Origin: Larix kaempferi
Lineage: Eukaryota; Streptophyta; Pinopsida; Pinales; Pinaceae
DNA length: 64,000 bases
Assembly (NCBI GenBank): GCA_027924585.1
Contig: BSBM01000361.1
Location: 39,503,501-39,567,500, forward strand
Direction: 5' to 3'
The notes under the pieces were generated by a model that saw nothing but the letters and a program-made list of their open reading frames with translations, did no database searches and was not told where the DNA came from. Position 1 is the stretch's first letter, and the number at the start of each line of letters is the position of its first letter. A program made the position numbers and the translations under genes. This document shows, piece after piece, positions 11,587 through 24,510 of this stretch.

Positions 11587-11859
11587 TCCATATATGGATC
11601 CCAATCTGTTTTTATAATTTTCTCTAGCTAGCCAATTCAAATCTAAAAAAGTGTTGGGAGAGTGGCAGTCATGTTTAACCCCTATACTGGTACTATGGAC
11701 ATCATCTGTCATAGTATCTCTTGTTCATACCTTTTTGAAAATTGAATTAATGAGCAAGGAGTAGCACATGGCAGTAAAATCATGAAAGTTTCCAAATTAT
11801 GATATGTATGCAACAATCAGAGCTACACAAGAAGATTTAACATAGGACCCAAATAGATA

Positions 11860-13450
11860 TGATCACATACCACCAATATCTCCAACATTGTCACCAACAT
11901 TATCAGCAATGATCGTTGGGTTGTGTGGATCATCTTCAAGAATTTTCCTCTCAACCTTACCAATACTTAGGAACCTTTTTTCTTAGCCTTCGGACTCATT
12001 TTTCCTTGTTTAGAGTGTGCTCTCACCAACCTTAGATTGAGACAGGTTATCAAATCCTGTGGTGAGAGAGGTTTAGGGTATTCATACCATCTTAATATTC
12101 TTTAAAAAATCCAATTTATTTGAGGATATTCATGGCACTATTGCCAATACCTTCCACCTCAACTTGAAAATTCATCTCAACTTCATGAGTTATACACCCC
12201 CATGCATGGTCCTCGTCAATTTCTTCATTCTCATGAGAACACACAATTGTTCCTTCTTCCACAAAAATATTCAAGGAAGTATCATCCCTTCCCTTTTTGG
12301 ATCAATTGTCCTTCTCCACAAAGACAAACTTTGAATTATATATCTTCTTAGCCACATGAGCTAACTCTAATGATCTGTTTGGAATTTGTTCATCTCCTTT
12401 TGCCACATGCAAGTTAATACCTTCAAACACTTGTTGGAAACATTCACTTTTCGTTGGTCCTTCATCACTTTGTACTTATTCTTCCATTTCCTCTTTATAT
12501 TTACTTTCAATGACATTTGTAGCATATATTTCACTACTCTTGTAACTCGTCTTCACTTTTCTCTTTCCTTGGTACCTAGACTCTTTGTGATTTAGATTTC
12601 TTTATCCAATATAATCTCTTCTATTCTGCTACAAATTCATAAAATTCACCTTTTCCAACGGAATCTTCTTCCTTTAGTTTTCCCCATGCACAAGCTTTGT
12701 CCCAAGTTTTCTACCTTCCACATAGACATATTTCTATTAATATCTCACCAATCCACAATTATTGGTCGTAGCCTCTTTTCATAAATGCTCCTTCTTCATG
12801 CTTTTATTTAGTAGCAAATAGAGTAATTATCTTCCCTCCAACCTTCGAACTCATATGTTCATCTGTTTTGAGTATTTTGTGTTGAAAATTTATCCTTAAT
12901 GATATTCCAGGGAATATCTTATCCTCTCACATTGAAGGGATGCCTTTCCCACCAATGCCAAGCTTAGATGGAAAATCCTCAACCATGTTCTTTTCACTTT
13001 TCTCAATTTGTTCTCCTTCTAATGGATAAAACGTTGCTCCTAATATACAACTTTTCCTGTCCACCACCATGTTTATATATGGATTTAATATGCGATATAA
13101 CCTTCATATTCCCATGATCCTTGTTCATGCTTTGGTTTAGCAATAAACAAAGTAAGTATATTCCCTCCAACCTTCGAACTCATCTTTTCATCTGTTTGAT
13201 TATTTTGTGCTGAAACATTCTCCTCGATGATATTCCAGGGAATATCTTATCCTCTCTTGTCGAAGGGTCACCTTTACTATCCAATGTCAAGCTCATATGG
13301 AAAATACTCAACCATGTTCTTTTCACTTTTCTCAATTTGTTCTCCCTCTAATGGAGAAAGTGTTGCTCCTAATCTACAACTTTTCATGTCTACCACCATA
13401 TTTATACATGGATTTAATATGCCATATATCCTTCATCTTCCCATGATCCT
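11860..13450 (-). pseudogene. Decayed unknown coding region, minus strand
   Basis: On the minus strand, long stretches read as ordinary protein with isolated stops: about 12690 to 12110 is essentially one frame (GKGEFYEFVAE, KEKVKTSYKSSEIYATN, GDEQIPNRSLELAHVAKK, DEDHAWGCITHEVEMNFQVE) with roughly five stops in about 190 codons, and 11890-11960 reads [18 protein letters not shown]. The N-terminal portion is duplicated (see the 316-bp repeat). It is acidic and lysine-rich with no catalytic motif I can name. One possibility is the tail of a LINE ORF1 or a transposon accessory protein; a host pseudogene is also possible. Confidence 0.45.
12833..13449. repeat. Diverged direct duplication, period about 316 bp
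   Basis: The stretch from 12833 to about 13120 is repeated at 13149-13449 (shared TTCCCTCCAACCTTCGAACT, ATTCCAGGGAATATCTTATC and CAACCATGTTCTTTTCACTT in order). Differences are frequent, so it is old. Both copies read as related protein on the minus strand. Confidence 0.85.
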
Positions 13451-13863
13451 TTTGACTCTTCCACAATAATATATGGGGCATTGATGCCAATGCATAGTCA
13501 TAATGGATTTCAAGTTGTATTCTCCTGCATCAATTTTTTTGGTGATTTGTGTGCTCACTCTCTCAAACTTAACCATGAATCTTACATATGTGGTATACAA
13601 ATCTTATCACTTATTCATGTGCAATGATTTCCTTCCCTATCATTCTCTTTACAATAGGACTGGGTATGGTTAAAGGATCCTTTAGAATAAATACCAGAGA
13701 CACTTAAAAAGGTGAAGTGCATGTTGTTCTCTGAAGTGCATAATTGTATCTATGTAGTATATATGGGATGTTGGTGTACCAAGACAAAAGGGGGCTCTTT
13801 TTTGTATAAGTCAAGAAAAAAGGGTTCTTACGTGGGAATTCAATTAACTGGAGAAATTTGATG

Positions 13864-13865
<2 letters not shown>

Positions 13866-13898
<33 letters not shown>
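13866..13898. repeat. TA microsatellite
   Basis: About 16 TA units in a row. Confidence 0.98.
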
Positions 13899-13899
<1 letters not shown>

Positions 13900-13900
<1 letters not shown>

Positions 13901-16600
13901 TAAGTTAGGAGAGATATCAGTTTTATGTTTTTTGTTGTGATATGCTATTGAGAGAAACTGCAAATGCAAGGGTTTGATTTGGGAATACAAGAAGTCGAAT
14001 TGAGATATGTTCTATTATCATTAGGAGAGGGTTTTATCCTTGACTTGAGGTTTTCCCACTACAATTATTAGTGTTTATGATTGGAATGTGTTTATTTTCG
14101 ATATGCATGAGTTTAATTAATACAACAGCATGGATATTATAATATGCTATGGATAAAGAATTATTTTATGTGAATGATATGCTGAATATATTGTTAATTG
14201 AATATTGTGAATATATTATAGCCGAAATTTTCAGAGCAACTTTGAGTTAAAACGTTTTGCATAGTTAGATACTCATACCACTATAGAATTCAAGGAAAAT
14301 AATCTTAACAGCTGAACTATGATAATATTTATGGAGGGTAAGATTGAACAAAACATAAAAGAATAGGGTCTTCACCATGTAAGAAGAACAAAGAAATGAG
14401 AATTCCATTAAGGAAATCCTAACTTGTAGCTAAGCCAATAATACACATGAAAAAATAAAAGCAAAAGGAACACAATAAGGAGAAGTGGAAGGTCCAAAAA
14501 ATAGCCAATAAAAACACAACATTTAGAGCTAGGAGTATCTGCTGAAGAGTTATTGTAGACCTCCCATTAAAGAATTGTGGGGTATGATGGGCTTGAGAGA
14601 ACTGATAATAGAATCCGTGATAAAGCAAATAGGGCTATAGTCAAAACACAAACCAACAATGCAAACATGCAATTATTTTATGGTTCCAGACACGTAGGGA
14701 ATTTTACTGTAAGGAGCCCAAGTTAACCTACAACAAGACACCAATGGATCTATTTCCACTCATCCATGAGTTGGACCACGTTGTAGTAACAGAGACGTTC
14801 CACCCTTACTAGTGTAGAGATGTCAACTAAGCCCTCTAGGACTGCGAAAGAGGATCCCAACAATCAAATCAAATCATAGAGGAGTGAGTGAAGATAGCTA
14901 ATCCCTTAGGAACATTGAATATGAGCCTATTGATTGAATCAGAAGGCGATAGGCTACACAAAAAAGTACTAAAAACCCCTTTTATCCCAATTTTATTCAT
15001 TTTTTATTGATAATCATTTTGGAGGTTTCCCTTTGATAATCATTTTGGATCATTTTCGAGGTTTTTTGTGGAACAGTTACAATAGTTCAAATAATTTTAC
15101 AAGCGAGCTATAGATGAGGTCTCGGAGTTGGATCCTCTATTTGAAGTATCAAAGGAGGAGAAGAGAGAAGAAATGTAATAAGTTTTATTCAAGGACGAGT
15201 CAACGATTGTGGTCGGGGCTTGTTGGATCCTTTATTTTTGGTGGGACCAAGTCACGAAAGATAGATGCAACCAATCGGGAAGAAGTTGTACAAGAAACAT
15301 GGTGCAAGAATAAGAGCATCATAAAGATGTGAGCTCAAAAATTGTTGACCTGTAACCATCTTGGCGTGGTCATAAATAGCTATTACAGCAACATTAAAAG
15401 CATGGCATGGGCCAATGAAATAGTTTTTTGTTGAGTTCGCTATCATCATGATGTTTATTGTTGTTTTCCTCATAGTTTCTATTATTGCTATTCCTAGGCT
15501 AGGGACATTAGTGAATGGTGATTGATAGGTCTTTTAACTAGGGTTTATGGGTCCTCTGGATTTATCATATTTATTTTGAGTAGATATGCAATGTACTATT
15601 TCGATAGACTAGTGAATGATGCAGAATGGTTGCAGAACCTATCATTGTGTGAAAAAATTTGATATTAATGAAGAAAGATGAAGATGGTTGGCCCCTTTCT
15701 GTTTTTTTGCATATTTCATGAATTTTATGGATGTTATCTTTTGTTCCTATATTTTGTTTATTTCTCACATGCTTAATGTACAACTATATCAATATATGAT
15801 TTCAAATAAATTGCTAAGTGTGGTAAATATATGTAATATAAGGGTGTTATAGTAATCATTATGGACATATCTCTCATCATAGGTCCCTAAAACTAACCCT
15901 CCTTATCACACATAGGTATAGATAGTTGTTTGAGTGAGACTCTCTTTCCTCGGGAGGATAAAAAATGTCAACACTCTCGATTAGATCACCCCGCCTTTGT
16001 TGGCACCTGCACAAGGACCCCAACCTCATCCAATTTTTCACCAACAGATGATCATTTCCAATAATTAATGTGTAGTATATTAAAGATAAATAGAGGTGAA
16101 TATTCCATGGGTTAAAATTTACTCACATTCATCTAAGAAAACAAACATTAAATCATAGATTGGAAACATGAAAATGCCTACATTATCAAGACACATCACA
16201 ATAATTTACAAATGACTAGAATAATATTCCATTATATTAAGTAGAATAATGATTGCATATCATAGTAGTAATATAATAGACATTGATCATGTGTAGAACT
16301 AATAAGAAACTATGACTAACTAACTCAATAAGCTAATGCGGTGGTTCTAAAGTCCTCCATCTGATTATGGTGTTGGTGTTTTTCCTTCTTGTAATGAGGA
16401 TGCTCCATTTTGTTGTTATTCTTCCTAGTGTGTGTTGTGAGGGTGTGATCTTCATTTCCCATCTTCTCTTCTCTAGCTACAAGTCGAGCTTCTTCTTATG
16501 AGAATTCTTCCCAAATTCTACTGAAGGTGATCAACTTCCTTCTTGCACAAATCCCTTGAATAAAGGAGTCTCGTGACCTAGGGACACCATCCAAGGTGGT
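13900..16600. other. Unclassified region
   Basis: No coding motif, LTR pair or RNA gene was recognised. Short ORFs on both strands have no family character. It abuts the broken left edge of element B's 5' LTR, so part of it may be sequence brought next to B by a deletion. Confidence 0.4.
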
Positions 16601-16601
16601 C

Positions 16602-16721
16602 TTTTCTCCATTATCTTAGCATTGTCATTTATGTAGCATTGCATTGGGAATTGAGTAGTGTTCAGCAGTCATTTGTCTATTGTGGTCTGCCCCATACCAT
16701 AGGATGCTTTTCTCTCTAACA
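16602..16721 (+). repeat. Element B 5' LTR remnant (last 120 bp)
   Basis: It matches 63397-63516 from TTTTCTCCATTATCTTAG to the terminal TAACA. Upstream of 16602 similarity stops, so about 800 bp of this LTR have been lost or replaced. Confidence 0.8.
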
Positions 16722-16725
16722 GAAA

Positions 16726-16743
16726 TGGCATATCCGCTAGGGA
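16726..16743 (+). promoter_or_regulatory. Element B primer-binding site
   Basis: TGGCATATCCGCTAGGGA lies four bases after the LTR end. It parallels TGGCAACTCCGCTGG at the same place in element A. This type of site is typical of Tat/Ogre-lineage gypsy elements; the tRNA was not verified. Confidence 0.65.
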
Positions 16744-17392
16744 AAGACCTCCATTTTGGGGATTTTAAGGCATTTTTTCTTATTTAGAGTTGTTGTTTGT
16801 CGAGCTTTTGTGTCATTGATTGGCCATTGGGATTTACCTTAGAAAACTAGATTTTGCTAGGCTATACAACTCTGAGATTGATTTTTTTTGGTCGCGGGTT
16901 GTTGCTAGGTCGGTACTGAGTGTTCTTGAGTCTTAGTTGGCTTGATTCCTGACTGTTCCATGCCCTATTTGTGACCAGAAACTCCTCTTTCTTTTTATTT
17001 TTGAGCTTTTTGGATTCCCATCATTTTTTTATTTTCTAGCTCATTACATTGGCTGAGTCTTACTATTTGGGATTTGTTGGGTTGTCTTAGATATACGCTC
17101 TGCATTTATGTACTGAATAGTTAGATTTTTCTTGCATTTTTTCATTCCATCTATATTAAAAAAATACAAAAACATTGTTTTGCATTTTCCTTCCATTTAT
17201 AAGAGAAAATACAAAAATATTTGCTTTATGTTCTGCATTTTGCATCTGAGTGCTTCTGATTTCATCTAGACTTGCTTGTGCATAGAAATTTTAAAAGAGT
17301 TTGCATTTTATTTCGAGCTAAAGGATTGATTGTCATATTAGTGGCATGCTTTTTATTGGATAGATGAGTCTAGTGCTTTTCGATTGTGCATA
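16744..17392 (+). other. Element B leader, left part
   Basis: AT-rich non-coding sequence between B's primer site and the insertion point of element A. It resumes after 27688. No ORF or clear structure is seen. Confidence 0.6.
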
Positions 17393-18037
17393 TGTTAACA
17401 GCCAAAAAGTGCTCACTAGCTCATTTCCTTATTCACATGACCCATTTGTCTACTTTTCCACCATTTGAGCCTCTAAAGCCATCAAAAGGTCACCAAAAGA
17501 CCATAATACATCCCTTTTTCCCCTCAAAATGAATATTTTTCCTCAAAAAGCATAAAAAAACCCTCAAAAAGGATCCAGAATTCCCAAAAATATTAAAAAT
17601 GGAATAAAAATATTCAAAATATTCAAAAAAGAAAAAAGAGGGAAAAAGGTACCTAAACCATGTTGGTCAATACCATTGGTTTCCTCAAAACCATTATAGT
17701 ATTCCCCACCACCAAAAACTATAAAAAGGTGGTAGGGGCTCCTCACTTTCGATCCATCCATCATCCTATCCTCGCGCTGTCAAAATCTCTCATGAGACTT
17801 TTCGCCATTTTCAGCATCTTGGAGAAGAGACCATTGGAGCTTGGAGCTACTCACCCTTGGAGTTGCTCAACACAAATCCTCACCATTTGAATCGTTTTTA
17901 AATTTATTTGTTATATGCACATGTTATTTTAGATTTAGATTTAATTCATAATCGTGTTTGCTTTCTATATTGAAACTTCTATCACATTGTTGATAGGTTC
18001 CCATTGCACAAAGCTTGGTTGCAAAACCAAGCCAACA
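17393..18037 (+). repeat. Element A 5' LTR
   Basis: 645 bp, TG...CA. A TATA box (TATAAAAA, 17720-17727) is shared with the other LTR at 27316. It lacks about 50 bp found in the 3' LTR near 27486-27540, just after a CACCATTTGA block. Confidence 0.92.
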
Positions 18038-18042
18038 GTTTT

Positions 18043-18057
18043 TGGCAACTCCGCTGG
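18043..18057 (+). promoter_or_regulatory. Element A primer-binding site
   Basis: TGGCAACTCCGCTGG begins five bases after the 5' LTR, at the expected place for tRNA-primed minus-strand synthesis, and is of Tat/Ogre type. Confidence 0.75.
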
Positions 18058-18172
18058 CTTCGAATTCTTAGATCTTGGTTTTTTTGCTTTAGATCTTAGT
18101 TTTTGTTAGTTTTAATCATTTTAATTTATAGATCTACCATCCTAGACAGTAGATCCATTGCTGTTCTAGATC

Positions 18173-18545
18173 TTGGCCCTTTCTATTTCCATTAACAACC
18201 TAAAATTTTCATTTTCGGGATCGTTTTCCGGCGTCCGTTTTCGGCTTTCGCCTCACGGCTTTTCGCCCGAAAGTCACGCGGCTCATCGTGACCTTGCAGA
18301 TTTTTTCCGTGCGGTGCGCCACAGCTTCGTGACCATTTTACGCGCTGCACATCGTAGCTTCGTGGCCATTTTCCGCCCTACACATCGCGACTGTATGTCT
18401 GAAACCCGCGTTGAACATTGCGGCTTCGCGGCCATTTTCCGTGCTGCACATCGCGACTGCGCGGCCGAAATCCATGCTGCACATCGTGACTGTGTGGCCG
18501 AAACCCATGCTGCACATCGCCACCGTTTCCCCAAAACCCGCGATG
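18173..18545 (+). repeat. GC-rich leader with 33-bp tandem repeats (element A)
   Basis: From 18273 to 18545 about eight degenerate 33-bp units follow one another. Translated they give 11-residue units such as FRAAHRSFVAI and FRAAHRDCAAE. The stretch is CpG-rich, unlike the AT-rich surroundings, and lies in a 169-codon ORF (18173-18682, non-ATG start in this reading). Since it precedes gag it is most likely structured leader RNA rather than protein, but the repeat length being a multiple of three leaves a peptide possible. Confidence 0.75.
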
Positions 18546-18682
18546 CAGTTATTTTGAATTCGGTCAATTTTTTGAAAAATTTTTGCTTTATTTTTTGCCC
18601 ATTTAGCCTATTTTACAACATTTTTTTTCTGCATTTTTACAGCCATACTAAATTTTTTTTCTATTTATATATGCTCCATTAA

Positions 18683-19920
18683 AAAGTCTTTTTAAAATTT
18701 TTAAGTAATTGAAAGAAAGATTTTATGCATTCTATTTAGATCAAAGGTTTTACTGTTTATATGCTCAATAGTTTGCCCAAGCAATTTTCTAAGAGATCCA
18801 TTTATTTCTTGAAATATTTATGTTATTTGCTTCTCTTTAAATTATTCCAAAGATCCATTATTTTTTAATAGTTTTTTCAAGCATTTACATTTCAAAAAAC
18901 GCCTTTATTTTTTGCAAAACTGGAAGCATCTTTTCTTTCATTTGTAATCAATTGCCCAAGAGAGGCAAATCAATTTCAGTTTAAATATCACACTTGCACC
19001 CACTCTACCACATAATTTAAACCGAGCCTTAAAATTTACCTTAACTTAACAAACCTTTTAACCCCACTTGGGAAGCACTTAAAAGAATCTTGTAGTTAGG
19101 TAGAATTGAGGGGATAGGTGTACCAATAACACCTCTCAATTATTTACATTTGAGACATAGAGGTTGTCTTTAGGGTCCAAAAAATCCCTTATAATTTTGA
19201 CACGGTTATCAACCAATTTATTGGGAAGGCCTCTCCCTTAGGAGGGTTGAAGTAGCCAGACTGGTTCTAGAAGTCTGAGTGGAATACTGCAATCCATTTA
19301 GTAACCGAAGGATACCTTTTGAAGTTCTCGGTGTACACCCGAATGGGGGTACAACGGCGATAGAACCAAAGTGCAGATTCACCCAACCGAACGTGTCATG
19401 AACGGGATATCCTAGTTGCCACTCTTTAGGATTGTCTACCCGGTGTCCCTCCCGATAGGGGGATATCTAGCCGTTGATTCAACACTCTATATTGTCTGAC
19501 TTGGATTTCATCACCTTGCAGAGAATATCATTTGTTGACTCACAATACTTCTAGTTAGGTGTTTGCATGATACAATACCCACCTTTGGTCTAGTAACACC
19601 ACTTTTTTCTAGGAACTGTTTGACTTTTGGTTTCTGACCAATTTTGTTGCATCCCTCCACTTATTATAGCACAACTGTTATAATAAGTGCTTTTTGAGGT
19701 TGGTTGTTGGCCTGAGAGCCTTTATTTTTTCACTCCCCTCTTGCACTCATTATAGCACTAGGGTTTTGAGTTTTTTTTTTTACATCACCACCTTCCACTG
19801 AAATTTTTAATATCTCTCACCATTGAGAATTTAAGACGATCTCGCCGTCTTCAGGGTGAACCCCCTCAATTCGGTACACTTGGCTCTACACGTCATAGAT
19901 GTAGAGCCTTATCCCTTGAC
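18683..19920 (+). other. Element A leader (non-coding)
   Basis: No ORF of note. The part before gag has some likeness in layout to the leader of element B (27700-28780). It may contain splice sites or packaging structure; none can be demonstrated. Confidence 0.5.
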
Positions 19921-21790
19921 TTGATACGTCATCAGCCAAGAACACAGTCATCCAATTCTGATGCGCCTCACTTCACATCTGATTCTGAGGCTGAATCCGA
20001 AAACCCTACTAAAATATCACCAACCAACCCCATGGCTGGATCACAATATGACCCCCTCTTCACTAGTGCTATTGGAGATACATCGACAAACCCTTCTACT
20101 ACCATGCCACCCATGGTAACAACAACCCCTTTAGGTATGCCCAACACAAGACTACCTCCTATTATGGGTATGCCCAACATAGGAATCACACCCCCTCTCA
20201 TTACCACAACCCAGATCCCAAGAATTCCTGGCATTATTCCTAACCCCTCTGCAACCCATGTTGCACTTGGGAGCGCTGGCCCATCCCACACCACAACGGT
20301 TGGAGGACACATACCTTCAATACCTAGCATACCCTTAGGGGCTACTGGACCACTAAATAATGCCACCATTAATAGTTATTTCCCAGTCACTATGCCACAC
20401 CCATCTACTAGTTTACCATACATGGCTAGTCTGAACTTACCAGACCTAGCCAGGTTAACCCATGATCCTACCAGGAACAACCCTACATGGCCACCCATGC
20501 CTACAAATATCCCCTCGGACATCCCCAAGTTCTAAGGAAAACCTGGGGAGGATCCCCAAAACCACATAATGTCATTTCACCTATGGTGTTCATCTAACTC
20601 CATAGTGGATGACTCCATTAGACTAAGACTGTTGCAACGAACGTTCACTGGCTCTACAACCAAGTGTTACATTAAACAACCACATGGGACCCACCATACA
20701 TTCACATCCGTCTCCTCCACTTTCCTTTAGTTTTTTCAGCTACCTGTACGCTATGATGCAGGAGTTGAAATACTGTTGTCTTGCAGACAAAACACAGTGA
20801 CCCACATCACCGACCATATCCATGAGTGGCGCAAGCGTCGTAGCTTCTGCAAGATAAAAATGGATGACCGTATATTTTTGGACTGGTTTCTTAAATCACT
20901 CCTACCCCTCATAGCCAAAGACATAGCTTCCAAATGACCCCAGTCAGAAGAAGAAGCTATCTTAAAAGCTCAACAGTTTGACCTAATTTATGCCCAGTCA
21001 GGCTATCTCTACACCATCATACTAGACGCCCCACGAAGCGATTCTTCACGTGGTGACACTCTGGGGGCATCACATGTCATTGATGGTATTATCAGCCAAG
21101 TCATGGCACAAAATAAACCTTTTAGCATGGTGATCACCATAAATGCCCCATACCTCTCTAGGGATACATCTAATTCTGGAGCGACGACTTCGTATGCTCC
21201 AACGAATCAGACTCATCACACTCATGGACCCTCTTGTCCACAACATTGCTATGGGAAAGTGCCATCAACATATGCACCACCCACATACTATAACCAACCG
21301 GCCATCAAGAACCCAATTCATTTACCGGACCAACTAATGTATTACCCACAGCAAGCTACACCAGCTAACCCAACACTTCCAATAGCTTAGGGTTACCAAC
21401 AACCCCAGCAGGAAACTGGACCTCCTCCAGCCCCACTAGCTTATTATCCACCGCAACCTGCTCCTGCACTTGTGGCACCCCAAAATCCTCCAACTACTCA
21501 AGGGCAAGTGTACACAGAACACTATCAGCGCCAACACCAAAACAACCAACGAAATCAGGGTAGATAATAAAACCGTGGAAGAGGACGTAACCACGACAAC
21601 AACCAACAGCATAATAAAGGTCCACCACCACCCAATCCTCCAAATAATAACAATGTTGCTCCCCCAAACCAAAATCCTGATCGTCACCCCAAGCAGGAAA
21701 AAAAAAAAACCTCAGAACAAACAATCCATGTTCTATATGTGGAGTCGATGGCCACTACACTCACAACTGCCCCCATTTAGAGAAAGCACG
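19921..21790 (+). pseudogene. Gag of element A
   Basis: The first ORF (19921-20535) has a low-complexity Pro/Thr/Asn/Met N-terminus, then LNLPDLARLTHDPTRNNPTW PPMPTNIPSDIPKF, which matches element B gag (LNLPDLSKLTNDPVCHYPTW). Downstream pieces in shifting frames include HLWCSSNSIV-like and ITDHIHEWRKR-like segments, a Pro/Gln/Asn-rich linker (21103-21560), and a CCHC knuckle at 21729-21770 (CSICGVDGHYTHNC). Several stops and at least one frameshift occur. The start is unclear: the nearest in-frame ATG is at about 20032. Confidence 0.75.
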
Positions 21791-21863
21791 TAAGCTTTGG
21801 GCTGACAATGCCCAATGCCAGGGCCACACTGGAAAGCCAGCTCCACTTAATCAACCACAACCC

Positions 21864-24150
21864 ATGATATTGCAAAACCCATTGCCAAACCAGGGAGTAG
21901 TAAATGCTCACCCAATGGATTCCCCACAAGGATCTGCTGCACCTCAGCAGCAAATCACCTATGCCACCACTGATTATCAGCATACGGATCCAGGCACACA
22001 CCATTTATTAATGATGTCATCCAATGACATTAACCTCCAGACTCGCAGGAATCAGTACACCCCACCCCCAGAAACTCCTCCCACTGATGCATTCACCTTG
22101 CCTCCATCAGATCAACCATTATGCATAGCAAATATGCCGTTGGATAGAGGACCTAAAATCCCTCGCATCCCCTTGCGAAGGATCAACAATAATCCTAATG
22201 CTCGCGCAACATCCAATTATAATTTCGTGGAAGATTTATCACAGTCCCCCGCTGCTATGTCTACTTTAGAGGTATTGAAAACATGCCCTACACAATGAAA
22301 ACTACTACTATCCACCATCGGAGGAGTAGACCCTGATGATACACATATGATGGCTTTCGACTTAGACCAATCCGAACCTCGATTGCCATCAAATATGGCC
22401 TTCCAAGTATCAGTAAACATTCGAAACCTTGTTGTGCATCGATGCATCATCGATGAAGGAGCTTCAACCTGTGTTATGTCCACTCTTATGTGGCAGAAAC
22501 TTGTCTCGCCCACTTTACAACCATCCAACACAGCATTTCAAGCTTATGACGGGCGCTTAGCTCAACCACAAGGCCTCTTAGCGAATGTATGCATAGAACT
22601 AGGCAGCAAATTAGTTCTCATTGACATCGAAGTGATCAATGCCCAGCTCGACTACAACCTCCTTCTTGGATGTAGCTTTATATACAAAATGAAAGTCGTC
22701 GCTTCATCTATGTTCCGCCTCATGATGTTCCCACATGAAGGATGCATTATCAAGATTGATCAACTCACATATTATGATCCTAACGCCCCCGCAACCCCTC
22801 AAAATGTGCTACCAATGATTGAAAAAACTGTTCAAACTGCACCGACATCATTTGTCTCATCAATTGGTCCTAGAATCTACACCAAGTCACCTATGACTTC
22901 CACATTTCCATCGATCCCACCACCTTTACCAATAACAAAAACATCCAATTTGTGCACCCTGTCGCACACCACACAGCAGCCTTCGTCACTATAACAAACA
23001 TCCACAATGCCTACTCATATTGGAACAATGCCAACTCATACTATCCTGTTCTTGTTCCCATTTTCCAGAGTTGTCAGTTCGCCAGTAATGGCTAAACTCA
23101 ACCTTCCTGGTTTAACATTAGGGATACCTGTATGGTACTTACCTGCTCCGAGCCCCCTGCCGACTCCAACTGTTATTTTACAACCGATACAACCTATCCC
23201 TACTGCCAACCACCCACCCCCTCCTGTCACTCATCTGCAAAACAGACCACCCCCAATAGTGACTGCGGCATTAACCTCTAGAAATGCCCCACCTCCGTTA
23301 TGAAACACGGGGGGTAGAGGACCACAAAGTTATAACACTGGACGCATAACTCGCACCCCCCCGGAAACCCCCAAGGTAGCCAAGAACCCCCCAAATATTT
23401 GCATTCCCCCTAAGTGCTCGTTTTGTGACGACGTAGGCCATGCCACTCATCAATGTCCACAATTACCTGCACTCCAAGAACACATGAATATGTTGGATGA
23501 CGACACTGGAATTCCAGTGATAAGACTTGAGCCACCTCCTCAACCTCGCGACAAAACGCTTCGCACTAACCACCCTTGTGTGATATGCGGCATTTATGGC
23601 CATTATTCACACCACTGCCCTGATCTCCTAGATTATAGAGCAGTTTTATATGAGATGAATAATGTCGACTTAGAGATATCTCCTCCCCTCATCGAGGAGA
23701 TCTACCCTCCGAAATCATCTTCTTCGGAAGAAATCAATACCATCTATATGATTTCAACCACATACAAACTAGAACCCATTGATTTATGGTCTGATTACTT
23801 TCGTATTGATGAGAAAATTCTAGAAACACTCACTGCACCAGACTACCCTTGGGACAATATGCACCATCGATCATACTTCCTCCCAGAGGCGTCTACATCC
23901 ACCGCAAAAAACCAAATATCAGTCGAATCAAAATATTTTCTACCAACTAAGGTTGATTGGTTCAAAGACCCCATCCCGGCACCAGATGCCTTCGAAGAGG
24001 GGAATATGTCCAACATTTCCCCTATTATACAAATCGACATTTCCACCACACCTGGAAAACCTGAGCTCATCTCGCTAGGCGCATCATGCACTCAAGCGGA
24101 GACTCAGGCATATAAGAAACTCTTCCAAGAGTTTCATGATGTCTTCGCCT
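21864..24150 (+). pseudogene. Protease region of element A with two extra CCHC knuckles
   Basis: One frame runs the whole way, broken only by stops (about 22296, 22992, 23301, 24150). The aspartic protease lies at 22347-22790 with IIDEGASTCVMS (active Asp) and LDYNLLLGCSF. Then comes a proline-rich stretch and two CX2CX4HX4C knuckles at 23415-23456 (CSFCDDVGHATHQC) and 23577-23618 (CVICGIYGHYSHHC). An acidic linker leads to RT (QAYKKLFQEFHDVFA). Protease would cleave the polyprotein; knuckles bind nucleic acid. Knuckles after protease are unusual for gypsy elements. Confidence 0.75.
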
Positions 24151-24152
24151 AG

Positions 24153-24510
24153 TCTTACAACGAGATTCCTGGCCTTGATCCCAACATTGTGGAACATCAC
24201 ATCGACACTTGGCCCCATGTGCCTCCTATCTGACAGAAACAATGCCCAATTCACCCGTCTAAGCTCCCAGCTATTAAGGCTGAGATTGAGAAACTCCAAC
24301 AAGCAGGATTCATATATCCTATTGCCTACACCACCTGGGTTTCAAACCCAGTACCAGTAAACAAAAAAGTGGGCACCATATGCGTTTGTACTTATTTTCA
24401 AGACCTCAACCTCGCTTGTCCCAAAGACAACTTCCCCACACCATTCATTGACCAACTAATCGATGAATGTGCGGGGCCTGAGGTCATGCCACTTCAGTCA
24501 TTCTCCATTT
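24153..24510 (+). pseudogene. Reverse transcriptase, N-terminal fragment (element A)
   Basis: In frame with the protease: IVEHHID, LPAIKAEIEKLQQAGFIYP, TWVSNPVPV, then CPKDNFPTPFIDQLIDECAG. The domain stops before the YxDD catalytic motif, where a tandem repeat array begins. There is one stop at about 24230. The remainder of pol is absent from this copy. Confidence 0.85.

Noticed and set aside
18283-18567. Minus-strand ORF with Arg/Cys/Ala repeats in element A leader
   Set aside because: Shadow of the 33-bp repeats, which keep several frames open.
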